A stretch of DNA of 64,000 bases from Aquilaria yunnanensis (lineage: Eukaryota; Streptophyta; Magnoliopsida; Malvales; Thymelaeaceae). The position numbers and the translations under genes are program-made. The stretch is taken from the NCBI GenBank assembly GCA_039654915.1, contig CM077593.1, positions 57,914,501 through 57,978,500 of the forward strand, read 5' to 3'. The notes under the pieces are model-generated. The model was not told the origin of the DNA and did no database searches. It saw only the letters and a list, made by a program, of their open reading frames with translations. Shown here piece by piece: positions 34,505 to 45,609 of the stretch (position 1 is the first letter of the stretch; each line of letters begins with the position of its first letter).

Positions 34505-34958
34505 AATTTTGATAAGAAATTGTACAAGTTAGAAATTTTTTCAAAGTATAGAGAATTTTCAGGAAAATAACTCCACGCAAGAGTTCTTGCTGAACAAAGT
34601 TCAAGTATGTACTTGTGAAAATCACATATTCGTTCCAAAGTTGATTGGGTCATTTTCCCAAAAAAGTGCGTCCACCAAATACGGCTGATGAAAATAGGCC
34701 AAACTTTGCCAAGGGGTATTCGTCAAAAGTCAGCGTTTCCCCGAAGATGGTCGATAAAAAGAGCGAAAAATATCTTCCCAAGGGCCCTAGACCGAAAATG
34801 ATTGAAAGAACTCTTGGAAACAAAGATTATTGCTCAAGGACTTGACCAAATTTTAAGGGAAGGAAAAATGTCGTTGAGAAAAGCTTATTACAAGGAGGAG
34901 ATTACAAGAAGAAGATTACAAAGAAAAAGAAGAAGCAAAAGTAAAAGCCCTAAAACAT
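34505..34958 (+). other. Tat-4 spacer
   Basis: Noncoding link between pol and the antisense gene. Short motifs such as GTCGATAAAAAG and GACCGAAAATG recall the decayed repeat units of the Tat-1 spacer. It ends in an A/G-rich run, on the gene's strand a pyrimidine-rich tail after its stop codon, also present in Tat-5. Confidence 0.5.
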
Positions 34959-37437
34959 CTAAGAGACCTCGATGTCATGAGATGCTCCATCCCCAGTGTC
35001 CTTAGCTGCTGCCTTCGGTGCCCGAGGAGGGGCAAATGGCAGGTTGAGTAGCTCAATCTTTGACCAGGTCCAGTGAGGCCCTTCGGGGATGTTCAGGGTA
35101 GCCAGAAAAGAAAGATCGACATCTGGATATTTCTCCAAAACTTGGTATCGAGCTAGACAAAAGCCATCTTGAAAGCCAACCTTGGTCCCCTGGTTAGCCT
35201 TGTCTAAATCGACAAACAAGTCTTCTACCTCTTTTGGCAAATCGGTTACCTCATTCTCTAGCTTCTTCGTCTTCTTCTTCTTCTTCATCTCCTTCTTCAG
35301 AGCCTCGACCTCGGCCTGAAGTTCGGCGTTGTCAGCAAGGGCCTTCACCAGGAGAGTGAAATCTACCTCTTTATCCTTTTGATAGGCCTCGTTAGCCGAG
35401 GTCAGACTCACGACCTCCGTACCGAGATTGGACATCTTCTGGGAAAAATCCTTCAAGAACTCCTCTTGGCCCTTCAAGAATTCCTCCCGAAGTTTGGCAA
35501 CCTCCTCCTTGGCTATTCTACTCAACTCGGCGTTCTTAACGACCAAGTTAGCGCAGAATACCTTGGACTTCTCCAGACGATCTTCAGCCCAAGCACGGAC
35601 CAAAGATTATTTTGCCTCCCAAGCTCTAAAGTATCCACTATACCCCAAGAGCTGCAAAAAATAGGGGACGACACTTGGTAAAATTCGTACAAGGAAAGCC
35701 AAACACTTAGAAAAAATTGGGAAAAAAAAATAAAAAGCCTCAAGATTACCTAGGCAGCATGCTCGTACATCATTGCGGTGAGGACCTCATCGTTCACACA
35801 CTCTTCGGCAATTGATTTGAAGGAAGCCTGGGTGAGGATGCGCTTCGCCATCTGGGGAGCCATTTGCTGGCAGTCATTGGAGAACAAATTCATGTCCTCC
35901 GTGAAATCCCAAAAAGGCTCCCTCGAGAGTTTATCCTTTAGGATATGGGAATCCCGAAGGGCCCGCCTCTGAGCGTGCTCCACCATCCATGACGAGGGCA
36001 CCATTTCCTCTGCAAATTCAAAACACGGTTCCATTAAGACATTGTTCTTCAGCCATATATCTATAAGATTAAGAGTACTAAAAATGTCTAAGGAACGAAC
36101 CTGGCGGAACCTCGACAATGTCATCGTCGGAGTCCCGTACCTCCTCTATACTGGCAGGGACATGTTTGCCCTTGCTTATTCTGCGCCCCTCAAGTTCCTT
36201 AGCAGAAGGGCCTTCTGCCAAAGAGCCCAGAAGGTCCGCCGAAGTAGTTGGACTCCGGGGAATGGAGCTAACGGCAAGCTCCGGTGGCAGAATGGCCTGG
36301 ACCTCGGGCTGATCCTCGGCCTCCTCGACATCTTCTAGAGGCGGGGGAAGGGGGTCCTTATTCACCTCTTAGCTGAAGATGGACCGCCCCGAGACGTCTT
36401 TTGCCGCTTCGGGGCCCCCTTTTTCGTTTGTTCCCCCTTCTCAACTTGACTGAGGAAGAGGGATTTGTAGAAAGTGGTTGACTAATTGCCCATCTCTGGA
36501 AAAGCAAGAAAGTATCAGTGTAAGTCCAAAGGGATACTTATACTAAAAATTTAGAAAGGAACTTACTTTCAAAAAGGGCTTCATAAGTGAGCTCCCTACA
36601 AAAGAGCATCACCAGCCAGGACTTCTTCCCGTCCATGGTAGGAGCTGGCATACCGAGGTCCGTCTTATGCTCCTTAACCACCCCTAGCTCCCGAAGAACC
36701 TCCTCGGTCATGAGACTCCACCTGATGGGGAAGCGATACAGGGAGCGTGGGGGGACCTCAGCATCCAAGTCGGTGACAGCTCAGATACAGCTTTTGAAAT
36801 CCTCAAACCTCGCTGCCAACTCAGGAGTTAGCAACTTCTTGGGATCAACGACGTCTGTCTTTTCCTTTCCATGAGCCCACCTAGTCAGTATATGCGACCA
36901 TGCCTCCGCCACTTTCAGGAAGAAGAACTTCTTTTTCCACCCTCGCCAACTATCTTTAGTGTCGAAGGTGAACATGCATTTTTTGCTCCTAGATACCCGA
37001 GGTAGCAAGAAATAGAAGCCACCCTTCAGGACCGGATAGAGCTTGTAGTACTGCATGAACATGATGAAGTGGGTTTCTACCTTGAAAACCCCACACATGC
37101 AAAGAAAAGCGTTGAAGTAACAATAAGAGTTGGGCGGAAGCTGATTCATGGCTATGGCATGGAACTGGCAGAAGTCACAAATCATCTTCAACGGAGGAAA
37201 CCGATGTCCGGCCTTCAGTTGGGCCCAAAAAATGGTAACCTCGTCATGACTATTCATAAAGCTGAAGTGACCAAGATGAGGTAGTCTAGTGGTGGCATAA
37301 GAGGGAAGAAAGAACTTGGTCGTCCACTTCACTAACTTTTCCGAAGTGGAGCAACAGGGGTGAGACATGAGAGGTTGCCAGTTCTCGGGAATAGCTTGGA
37401 CAAACACGAGAGGCACAGGAGAAGACATGGTTGGCAA
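34959..37437 (-). pseudogene. Tat-4 antisense gene, all four coding exons present
   Basis: Most complete copy. Exon 1: ATG at 37428 (or 37437) to donor GAAA|GTAAGT (36567), with PPLKMICDFCQFHA, NQLPPNSYCYFNAFLCMCG and GWKKKFFFLK, recalling the Transposase_28 type of plant retroelement domain. Exon 2: 36495-36101. Exon 3: 36009-35750, 260 nt. Exon 4: 35651-34959, 693 nt, coiled coil, then GFQDGFCLARYQV and YPDVDLSFL. Introns are 71, 91 and 98 bp, all GT..AG. Defects are a TGA near 36779, a stop and a frameshift in exon 2 and a stop early in exon 4. If repaired in nature it would give a protein of about 730 residues; its role is unknown. Confidence 0.75.
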
Positions 37438-38090
37438 AAGAAAATGACTTGGGAAAAAAGAATCAGGGGACTTTAGGGACTAGAAAAAAGTAGAAACCGA
37501 AGAGACTGAAGGACCTACGGGAGGAAAACCCACCAAAATGTTTGCCAAAGTCGGGATTAGAAGACGCCGTCGTAAATAGTTACCGGATCTCGCTCTGCCG
37601 CTTGCACCACCACAAAAAGAGAGGGAAGAGAAGGAAGAGCTCAAAGACAGATGAGAGCAAGAGAGAGATAAAGGAAAGCAAATGAGGGGAATGGGGGTTT
37701 ATTTATACCGAACAAGGGTAGCCGAATTGTCGCCATAACTACCCTACGAAGGCAAATCGTCGCCATAATTATCCCTCGGAGATGAAAAGATGTGACTGGC
37801 GTAACCGACGCGACCACCCCCAAATCGCTGCACGCCACATGTCATCCAATGCGCAAACCGAGGACACACTTTCTGACACCATGAAAACCCAGGCACATTT
37901 ATCCAAGCTGACACTCCTGGTTACGAGACGCGATGGTCCACTGACCTGTAGTAAAAAAAGTAAAAATGAAGAGACTACGCACCTCAAAAGTACCCAGGGA
38001 TTAACCAAAGGACAAGCAGTGACGTCCCACTCTGAGTCTTGTAAGGTGCCCCTCGGAAGTCTACAAGCCGAAGTCTCAACTTTGGCTTTT
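37438..38090. other. Tat-4 leader and promoter region of the antisense gene
   Basis: No gene is seen. The stretch 37540-37600 matches the leader exon of Tat-2 (AGTTACCGGATCTCGCTC... type). On the minus strand a donor-like GGTGGGT lies near 37535 and a pyrimidine-rich stretch precedes the ATG, so a leader intron is possible. Repeated pieces (ATAACTACCC and ATAATTATCC) occur at about 37730-37775. Confidence 0.45.
37700..37707 (-). promoter_or_regulatory. TATA box upstream of the Tat-4 antisense gene
   Basis: TATAAATA on the minus strand, in the same relative place as TATATAAG of Tat-2 (18384-18391), while the sequence around it differs. It lies about 270 nt before the start codon. Confidence 0.55.
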
Positions 38091-38104
38091 CAAGGGGGGG
38101 CATA
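38091..38104 (+). other. Tat-4 polypurine tract
   Basis: AAGGGGGGGCATA, directly before the 3' LTR; same place and make-up as in Tat-2 and Tat-5. Confidence 0.75.
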
Positions 38105-38841
38105 CGATAGACGAAGTGCTATCGCCCTTTAAACATTTAAGCTCGGGCAAAGCGGCACACTCGAAAAGTCAAGCGTCACCTGCAAGGAGTACAAGCACCA
38201 ACCTCAGAGAAAGGAAGTTTGACGCCTTGGACAGCCGAGCTCCCTCGGGAAGGCAACCGAACCAGCCTCGGAGGAGAAAGACCCTCCACCTTTGGTAGGA
38301 CAGAACGCGCCCGGAGGAGGAGCTTTAGCACCAGGAGGACTCCCGGATTGCTGAGATGACTTCGAAAAAAGGGCCCCTATTCCGAAGACCTCCCTTGTAC
38401 TGAAAGGCCCTCGGGAGTATAGCATAAACAATTAAGGAGCCTCTGACATGTTGCCCTCGTATGCAACACGCCACCCTCAAATGTGCTCTGGCAAGCCGCC
38501 ACCACATATGTCCTTTCACGCAGGCCTATTCTGGCCTTGGCTCCTGACCCGAGCGGCCTGCAGTCGGCTAGAGGCCCCCACGCCCAAGGGTACAGGTTAC
38601 ATCCGACCGAACACATGTCATAATCTGAACGGTCACATCCTCCTATATATATTAAGGGAGTGGCCTTAATAAATGGGGGATGCTCAAAAAAGGGAAGAAT
38701 ACTTTGGGGACCTCCTAACCTTTATTCTTTGAGTATTTCAGGTGGTCTCCCCTAGTAAATCTCCCCTCCAGGTGTTCCTCCCTCACTTGAAGTCCCCTCT
38801 AGTCTCACCATGTCATAGAGTGAAGATGCTGATGGGCATCA
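38105..38841 (+). repeat. Tat-4 3' LTR
   Basis: 737 bp, from CGATAGACGAAG (the first T of TGATAG has changed to C) to GGGCATCA. It is followed by the target repeat GTTGC. The terminal GATAG...CTATC pairing is kept. Confidence 0.9.
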
Positions 38842-39172
38842 GTTGCTATATCTAGTATATATGCATTGTGGCTTTTGTGTTTTAGTTCCTTTGGATGTAG
38901 GTTTTAATGATGTTTACATTTGCCTATTGAATTCAAGTGCTACCCTTACTAAGTTTCTCAATGAAACTTACTCCCCTTAATTCAGTCATTTCAGGTCTAG
39001 TAGAAAGATTTCATTCAGATTGGCATTTTTGGTTTGGGTTTTGACCTGAAATTTTAGATACATCAACTTCCATATGTCTAGTCATGATCGAGAAAGTTTG
39101 GTGATTTTAGGAGCACATTTGGTATTTTTAATGGTGGTACTTATTGTGCTGTGCAGCAGCCATCCAGCATCT
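38842..39172 (+). repeat. Chr-2 LTR fragment, part 2
   Basis: Continues the Chr-2 LTR match (reverse complement of about 56205-56535). It ends at CAGCATCT, where the Tat-5 LTR begins. Confidence 0.8.
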
Positions 39173-40062
39173 TGATGCCCATCGACATCTTCACTGTATG
39201 ACATTATGAGACTGGGAGGGACTTCCGGTGAGGGAGGAACACCTGAACGAGAGACTTCCTGGGAGAGGCTGCCTGAAACACTCAAAGAATAAAGGTCAGG
39301 AGGTCCCCGGAGTATTTTTTTTGGGAAGAGCCTTTGACGCCCAAGTCAATATTTTGAGAGACAGGAAGTAGTAAGAATGTGTAAATGTATCCCCTCTCTA
39401 GAGCCCCCCTACTGAGGCGATTTCCTTAATATATATAGAAGGGTGTAATGGAGATGCCTGCCTGACGTGACCCGCTCAGATTATGACATATGTTCGGTCG
39501 GATGTAATCTGTACTTTTAGGTGTGGGGGCCTCTAGCCGGCTACAGGCCATTCTGGCCAGAGGTCAGGGTCGGGGTAGGTCTGCGTGACAGGACGTGCAC
39601 GGCGGTGGCATGTTAGAGCGTGTATGAGGGTGGCGTGTTGTGTACGAGGGCGGCATGTCAGAGGCTCCTCAATTGTTTCTGCCGTACTCCTGAGATCCCT
39701 TCGGTAGAGAAGAGCTCTTCAGAATAGGAGGGCTTTTTTTCGAGATCGTTTCAGTAATCCAGGAGTCCCCTCGTCACGGATCCTCCCCTTTAGGGGCGTT
39801 CTCTCCTGCCAAAGGGGGTCAGTCTTTGTCTTCTGAAGCCGGTTTGATCACCTTACCGAGGATGGCGGTGCACCATATTCCCGAGGTCGGTATTGTCATT
39901 TCCAGGGGTGATGATGGATTGCCGAGGTCAAATGTTCAAGGTGTCAGACCCCCCTTTTTTTGAAGTTGGTGCTCGCATTCCTTGTGTGTGATGCTCGACT
40001 TTCCGAGGGTGGTGCTTTGCCCGGGCTTATGGGTTTAAAGGGTGAGAGCACTTCGGCCATCA
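39173..40062 (-). repeat. Tat-5 3' LTR
   Basis: 890 bp. On the minus strand it starts TGATGGCCGAAG and ends GGGCATCA. The polypurine tract (AAGGGGGAGCATG) lies just to the right at about 40063-40075. Confidence 0.88.
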
Positions 40063-40181
40063 CATGCTCCCCCTTGGAAAGTCAAAATGGAGACTTTGGC
40101 CTGTAGAATCTCTAGGGGCACCTTATAGGACCCAAAGTGGGACACCATACGACGAGACACTTCACCAACTGAAGGCGTGCT
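40063..40181 (-). other. Tat-5 internal 3' end with polypurine tract
   Basis: Matches the last 110 bp of the Tat-4 interior (reverse complement of about 37995-38104). It is cut at 40181 by the Chr-1 LTR. Confidence 0.75.
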
Positions 40182-42727
40182 TGTTAGGTTCATTACCTAA
40201 GTGCATGGCTTAGGCCAAGGAAATAAAGAGGAACACTATAAAAGATGGTGAATGCAAGGCATAGTGGTGTTTGTGCTAAAATGAGGACTTTCAGGTCCTA
40301 ATTGCACAAAGAAAATGACCATAGGAAATTTGCAAGAAAATAAAGCAGGAGGAATAAAATGCACACTTAACCTAGTGGTGCTAATGAAACTACAACTTTA
40401 GAGTGGGAGTTTTCGGCCATGCAAAATTATATGGTGACTAGTGCAATACTAAGCCAACTTTGGTAGATTTTAATGATGACTAGTCAGATCACGTTCCCCA
40501 CTAAGGTGTTAAGGCATCATTACTTTGGTTTACTTAACTAGTACTTGTACAAGTACTTGGCCGGATTATACATGGATTAATGGCCATGTTGGACTCTTTT
40601 GAGTTAGTGCTTGGCATTGTAAGCCATGAAGTGATATTAGTGCCAAAAGTGCTTATGTTTTAATGACTAAAACAAGGCCATGGAGTCTTTGAGGACTAAA
40701 TGGCGCCATGCAAGAATGGTGAGGCCAAAAGGTAGCATTAGTGCCACTTTTATTACATGTGGCCTGTATCCGGACATGCATGCTTCCATTAGCTCATTTT
40801 GCCTTCATTTTGGGCTTACCTCTCCTTGGCCGAAACTAGTTCTTGGCTGTGTTCTTAAGCTTCCACCGAGAGGGTTTGGAATTTGAGCACAAAGGAGGCA
40901 AATTGGAGCTTAGGAGAAGTAAGCAAGCTTGGATTCTTGGTTTCGGCACTTAGCAACTCAAGTTTGAGCTTTGGGCTTGAAGAAACAACGGAGGCGGAGA
41001 CGTTTCAAGCTTGGGATTAAGGTAATCCTTTGTGTTTTCCTTGAATACATGGTATAGATTCCAAGAACAAGGAGTATTAATGCCTAATTAGTGATATGTT
41101 AGGCCAATTGTTGAAGAAAATGTTTCGGGCTCAAGCTAAACTGAGGCTACTCAAGCTTAATTTGAGGTAAGGTTCACTAAACTACTTGATTGCTTGGTAG
41201 TATACCATGATTCAAGTGTTTAAAGTAGCTAAGTGATGGTTAAATTTGCTAATTGACCTTAGTTACTTGATGGGCTATTGAGATTGATTTGGTTGTGATT
41301 GTTGATTAGCTAATTGACTATGTACATGTGCTAGAAATCCTAATGAATGGGCCCAATTTTCTAGGCATTTTGGAGCTCTAACGGAAATGGACTTTATGGT
41401 GAAGTTTTGTGCGCAAAAGTGCACAATGGCACATGTTATGGTACTTGGCCGAATGGTCATTGTGGTGTGTGTGTGTGTTCATTGTGTGCTTGAGTGATTC
41501 TTTGTGCTTGCTAACCATTTATTTGCTATTATGGCTTATATGTCTTGGGTATACTAGTATATGTATATATATGTTGTGGTTTTCTTGTCTTTGTGTCTTA
41601 TTTTTGCAGGTTAATATGAGCTTGAGGAGGTTAAGCCTTGAGTTATACACTCGGCTTAACTAAATAAACTCTTTATTGAGTTGGTAATAATGGTGAACTC
41701 TACAGAGTAATGTACTCATTGCCCATACATTTGTTTTCGGGAAAGGATATTCGGCCTGAGTTACTATAGCTTGAGTTTGCTAGTGTGTTTTGCTAGCTTT
41801 ACTTGTGTACCAAGGTATGTGCCAATGTGTGCTTGGCTTGATAATTTTGTACATTACAAGTCTTGTTTTTGAAGTTGGCCGAGACTTATGTGTTAAGTTG
41901 TGCAGGCTTGTAGAGTGGGACTTGTCTAGGTGGGCTGCAATGGATATGTGGACACTTGCTCTGATAATAGTTTTCACCTTTATGACCATGAACATGGCCA
42001 TAGGACTTGTACTGCAGTGTGTGCTGCTTTATGGCATACTTAAGGTTCTGTTTGAGCACTAGATGTTTCGGGTTGTAACATAACTTGGTTTTGAAAACTT
42101 TGGAATCATGGCATGTAGCCATGTATGTGTACTAGGTAGACTACTTTTGTATGTACATATTTATGTAGTCTCTGTTGCCTAGTTATTGTGTGGTACATGG
42201 AGTACCTTAGTAGTCCAAGTTATGTTTGCACTTGCGGTATGGTTTTGGACTTGTAAATTGAATGGTTATGGGCTTATGTATGTTTTGGTATGAATGAGAA
42301 GTACGTTCATCTTGTGAACCTCCCTTGTACTTTTATGGCCGAATGCTCATGTGCACATAAACTTGAGTTTTCAAACTAAATGACTACCTTGGGCTTCTTG
42401 GTTGCCATTCTAAAATAGCACACTTGATTGCACACAACTTAAACACTTAAATTACATTGAGTGTTTGCCTTGCTTGTAATGCAAGTTACCTATTACAGCT
42501 TTGCTTGTTTTGCAAGTTAGTGGTATTGGGCCTTACTTCTGCTGCAAGTAATTAATTGGGTTTTACTCATAAGCCTCCTGGGCCACCTCCCAGGCTAAAT
42601 ACCTTAAGAAAATAAGACTTAAGGTTAAGCAACTTCAGTTGGCTGAATTGAAATGTTGGTAACTAAACTACAGTTTCGGTGAGAGTAACATTAAGTGATT
42701 GGGCCAGGGCCTATGTGAGGTGTGACA
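40182..42727 (+). repeat. Chr-1 LTR without internal region
   Basis: 2546 bp, TGTTAGGTTC to GGTGTGACA, related to the LTRs at 29263 and 50607. Flanking 5-mers are GTGCT and TTGTC, so there is no target duplication. The Tat-5 antisense gene loses promoter, exon 1 and exon 2 exactly across it. This points to recombination between different Chr-1 insertions rather than a simple solo LTR. I see no gene inside. Confidence 0.85.
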
Positions 42728-43864
42728 TTGTCGCTTAGACAATTTTTATTGCCCTCATTCTTGTGACTTGAAGATCAATGCCTTAATGGAATTTTTCCTT
42801 GACTTTGCAGAGGAAATGGCGCCCTCGTCATGGATGGTGGAGCATGCTCGGAGGTGCGCTCTTCGGGATTCCCATGTCCCAAAGGATAAACTCCCTAAGG
42901 AGCCTTTCTGGGCTTTCATGGAGAACATCAATTTGTTCTCCGATGACTGCCGGTAGATGGCCCCTCAGATGGCGAGGGGGGTTCTCACTCAGGCTTCCTT
43001 TAAAGCCGTCGCTGAAGAATGCGTGAACGAGGAGGTTCTCGCCGCCAAAATGTCTGAGCATGCTGCCTAGGTATCCTTCAGGCCCTTTATGAATTTTCCT
43101 TCCCAACTTTTTCCAAGTGTTTAGCTTTCCTTGTGTAATTTTCACTAAGTGTTCTCCTCTCTTTTTTGCAGCTCGTGGGGTATAGTGGATACTTCCGACC
43201 TTGGGCAGCAAAACAGTCTTCGGTTTGACCCTGGGCCAAAGATCGCCTAGAGAAGGCTAAGGTCTTCTGCGCCAACTTGTCTGTCAAGAACGCTGAGTTG
43301 AGCCAAATAGCCAAGGAGGAGGTCACCAAGCCTTGGGAGGAATTCTTGAAGGGCCAGGAAGATCTCCTGAAGGATTTTTCCCAAAAAATGTCCAACCTCG
43401 GTGCGAAGGTCGTTAACCTGACTTCGTCGAATGAGGCTTATCAAAAGGAGAAAGAAGAAGACTCCACTTTCCTAGCGAAGGCCCTAGCTGACAACGCCGC
43501 CCTTCAAGCCGAGGTTGAGGCTTTGAAGAAGGAGACAAAGAAGAAGAAGAAGACTAGGAAGTTGGACAATGAGGTGGCCAATTTGGAAAAGGAGGTGGAA
43601 AAGCTGGGGGTCAAACTGGACCAGGGCAACCAGGCAACCAAGGTTGGCTTCCAAGACGGCTTCTGCCTAGCTCGACACCAAGTCTTGGCCAAGCATCCAG
43701 ACCTCGACCTTTCCTTCCTGGCTGCCCTGAACATTCCCGAGGGACCTCACTGGACTTGGTCAAAAATCGAGTTCCTCAACCTCCCTTTTGCCCCTCCTTG
43801 GGCACCGATGGCGACGGCTAAGGACAAAGGGGAAGGAGCATCTCACGACGGCAGGGTCCCTTAG
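42728..43864 (+). pseudogene. Tat-5 antisense gene, exons 3 and 4 only
   Basis: Starts within intron 3. Exon 3 is 42811-43070 after CTTTGCAG, exactly 260 nt as in Tat-2 and Tat-4. Intron 4 is 43071-43171 (GT..AG, 101 bp). Exon 4 is 43172-43864, 693 nt as in Tat-4. It encodes EEMAPSSWMVEHARR, a long coiled coil with a KKETKKKKKT basic run, and GFQDGFCLARHQV followed by HPDLDLSFL. Stops lie at 42955 (CAG to TAG type) and near 43225; from 43277 to the end exon 4 is open. Upstream exons are lost at the Chr-1 LTR. Confidence 0.78.
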
Positions 43865-44288
43865 ATGTCTTAGGGCTTTACTTTTTCTTCTTCTTCTTTT
43901 TTGTAGTCTTTTTCTTGTAACTTCCTCCTTGTAGTAAGGCCTCCTTAATAATACCTTTTCTTTCAAAATTTGGCTAAGTCCCCAATAACTTTTGTCTCCA
44001 AGGGTTGTCTTGACCACTTTCGGTCTGGGACCCTCAGTAAAATACTAACTTCGGGCGAATGCTAACTTCGGCGAATTCCTTAAGTCAATAATTGACTTAC
44101 TTTCAACAGAAGTGTTCGGTCGATGCGTTCTTCGGGCAAAATGACTCAATAAACTTTAGAGGAAAAATGCCATTTTCACAAGTACTTATCTGCATCTTGT
44201 TCGATGGGATTCCTTTGGTGGAATTATTCTTCCCGAAAATTTTCTGTACTTAGAAAAAGTTCTAACTGTACAATTTTCAGACAAGTTT
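43865..44288 (-). other. Tat-5 spacer
   Basis: Noncoding. On the minus strand it links the pol end to the antisense gene end. Fragments such as CCTTGGAGACAAAAG correspond to the Tat-4 spacer near 34805-34830. Confidence 0.5.
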
Positions 44289-45609
44289 TTAAGCATAGAA
44301 CTTCTTCAAGGCATCCGAGTACCAAGTACTTTTCAGTTCTCCACCTTCGAGATCGCCAAGCTTGTAGACTCTTTTCCAAACTTCGTCCAGGACCAAATAA
44401 GGTCCCTCCCAGTTAGCTGGAAGTACTCCATGAGATGGTCTTCGGGGTTCAAAGTCGGCCTTTCGGAGAACGAGGTCTCCCTTTCGGATTTTTTTTTTCC
44501 TGACGCGTAAGTTCGCAGCCATAGCCACTCTTTGCTGGAAGGCTTTTCTCCTAAGCTTGGCCACTTCTCTGTGTTTGTCCATTAGGTCACTATTAACTCT
44601 CAATCTGAGGTCATTCCCTTCTTTGGTGAACTCTTGTACTTGAGCGATGGCTGGACTACCTCGATGGGGATAATGGCCTCTATGGCGAAGACAAGTGAAA
44701 AAGGCGTCTCACCTGTGGCTCTTCGGGGCGCTGTCCGGTAACTCCATAGCATGCTAGGAAGTTCCTTTGGCCATTTTCCCTTTGCCTCCCCCAATCTCTT
44801 TTTCAGGCAATCTTTTATGGTTCTGTTGGATACCTCTACTTGCCGGTTACACTGAGGATGGGCTACCGGGGTGAAGTGTAGCTTAATGCCGAGGTCAGCC
44901 ACAAATTCTTGGAACCCTTTGTCCGTGAACTTGGTGCCATTCTCAACCATTATTACCCTTGGTATGCCGAATCGGCAAGTGATGTTCTTCCAGACAAATT
45001 TTTGTATGTCTTTTGCCGAAATTGTTGCCAGGGGCTCTGCCTTGACCCATTTAGTGAAGTAATCTACTGCAATCACACAGAACTTCACTCCTCCATATGT
45101 AGTTGGGAGTGGCCCAATTAGGTCAATGCCCCATACTGCAAATGGACAGGGATAGTTGGCTGAGGTTATTAACTCCGAGGGTAACCTCTGGACGTTGGCG
45201 TGTCATTGGCACTTGTCACATTTTTGGACAAATTGCCTTGCATCCTTCCCTAGGGTAGGCCAGAAGTAACCTTGGCGAAGTATCACTCCGGCGAGGGCGT
45301 CCGTTCCTATGTGGGAATAACAGGCCCCCTCATGAACTTCTTTGAGGATTGTTCTGACATCTTCCTCACTCACACAGCTCGGCAAGGGACTTGCGTACCC
45401 TTGTCTGTATAGTTCATCCCTGATGAGGAAGTACCTCCCAGAGCGCTTTCGCACCTTTGTGGCCTCGGGAGGGTCTTTGGGTAGTACCGAAGTTGCCAGG
45501 TATTTCTTAATAGAATCTTGCCATCTTGCTTCCGAGGTTGTTATGCAAATTAGCTCCATATTAGGTTGTTTTAGCACCTCGGTAGGTTCCTTGGATTTAG
45601 CCAAGGTAT
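44289..45609 (-). pseudogene. Tat-5 integrase, broken
   Basis: Zinc region YSHIGTDALAGVIL...KCDKC (about 45320-45205). Core: VDYFTKWVKAEPL keeps the first Asp. The second motif reads VENGTKF where relatives have TDNG, so Asp is replaced by Glu. The third, NRQVEVSNR, keeps Glu. The C-terminal domain (GDLVLRKADFEPRRP, NWEGPYLVLDEVW) ends at TAG 44289. A TGA near 45200 and a frameshift near 44600 break the chain. Two long frames, 45736-45203 and 45088-44600, cover most of it. Confidence 0.87.

Larger units (their letters stand above)
32671..38841 (+). mobile_element. Tat-4: Tat element lacking LTR end, gag, protease and RT
   Basis: TSD GTTGC at 32666-32670 and 38842-38846 marks a true insertion into the Chr-2 LTR. 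The 5' LTR stops at about 33065 and joins RNase H/integrase sequence directly, so LTR end, PBS, gag, protease, RT and the first RNase H were deleted. Integrase, spacer, antisense gene, polypurine tract and 3' LTR follow in normal order. Confidence 0.92.

Noticed and set aside
36538..37437. Could the long minus-strand frame be a captured host gene?
   Set aside because: The same domain, exon borders and position recur in the Tat-1 copy (28095-28948), so it belongs to the element family.
40182..42727. A simple solo LTR formed by recombination within one insertion
   Set aside because: There is no target duplication, and the host gene is missing two exons at the site.
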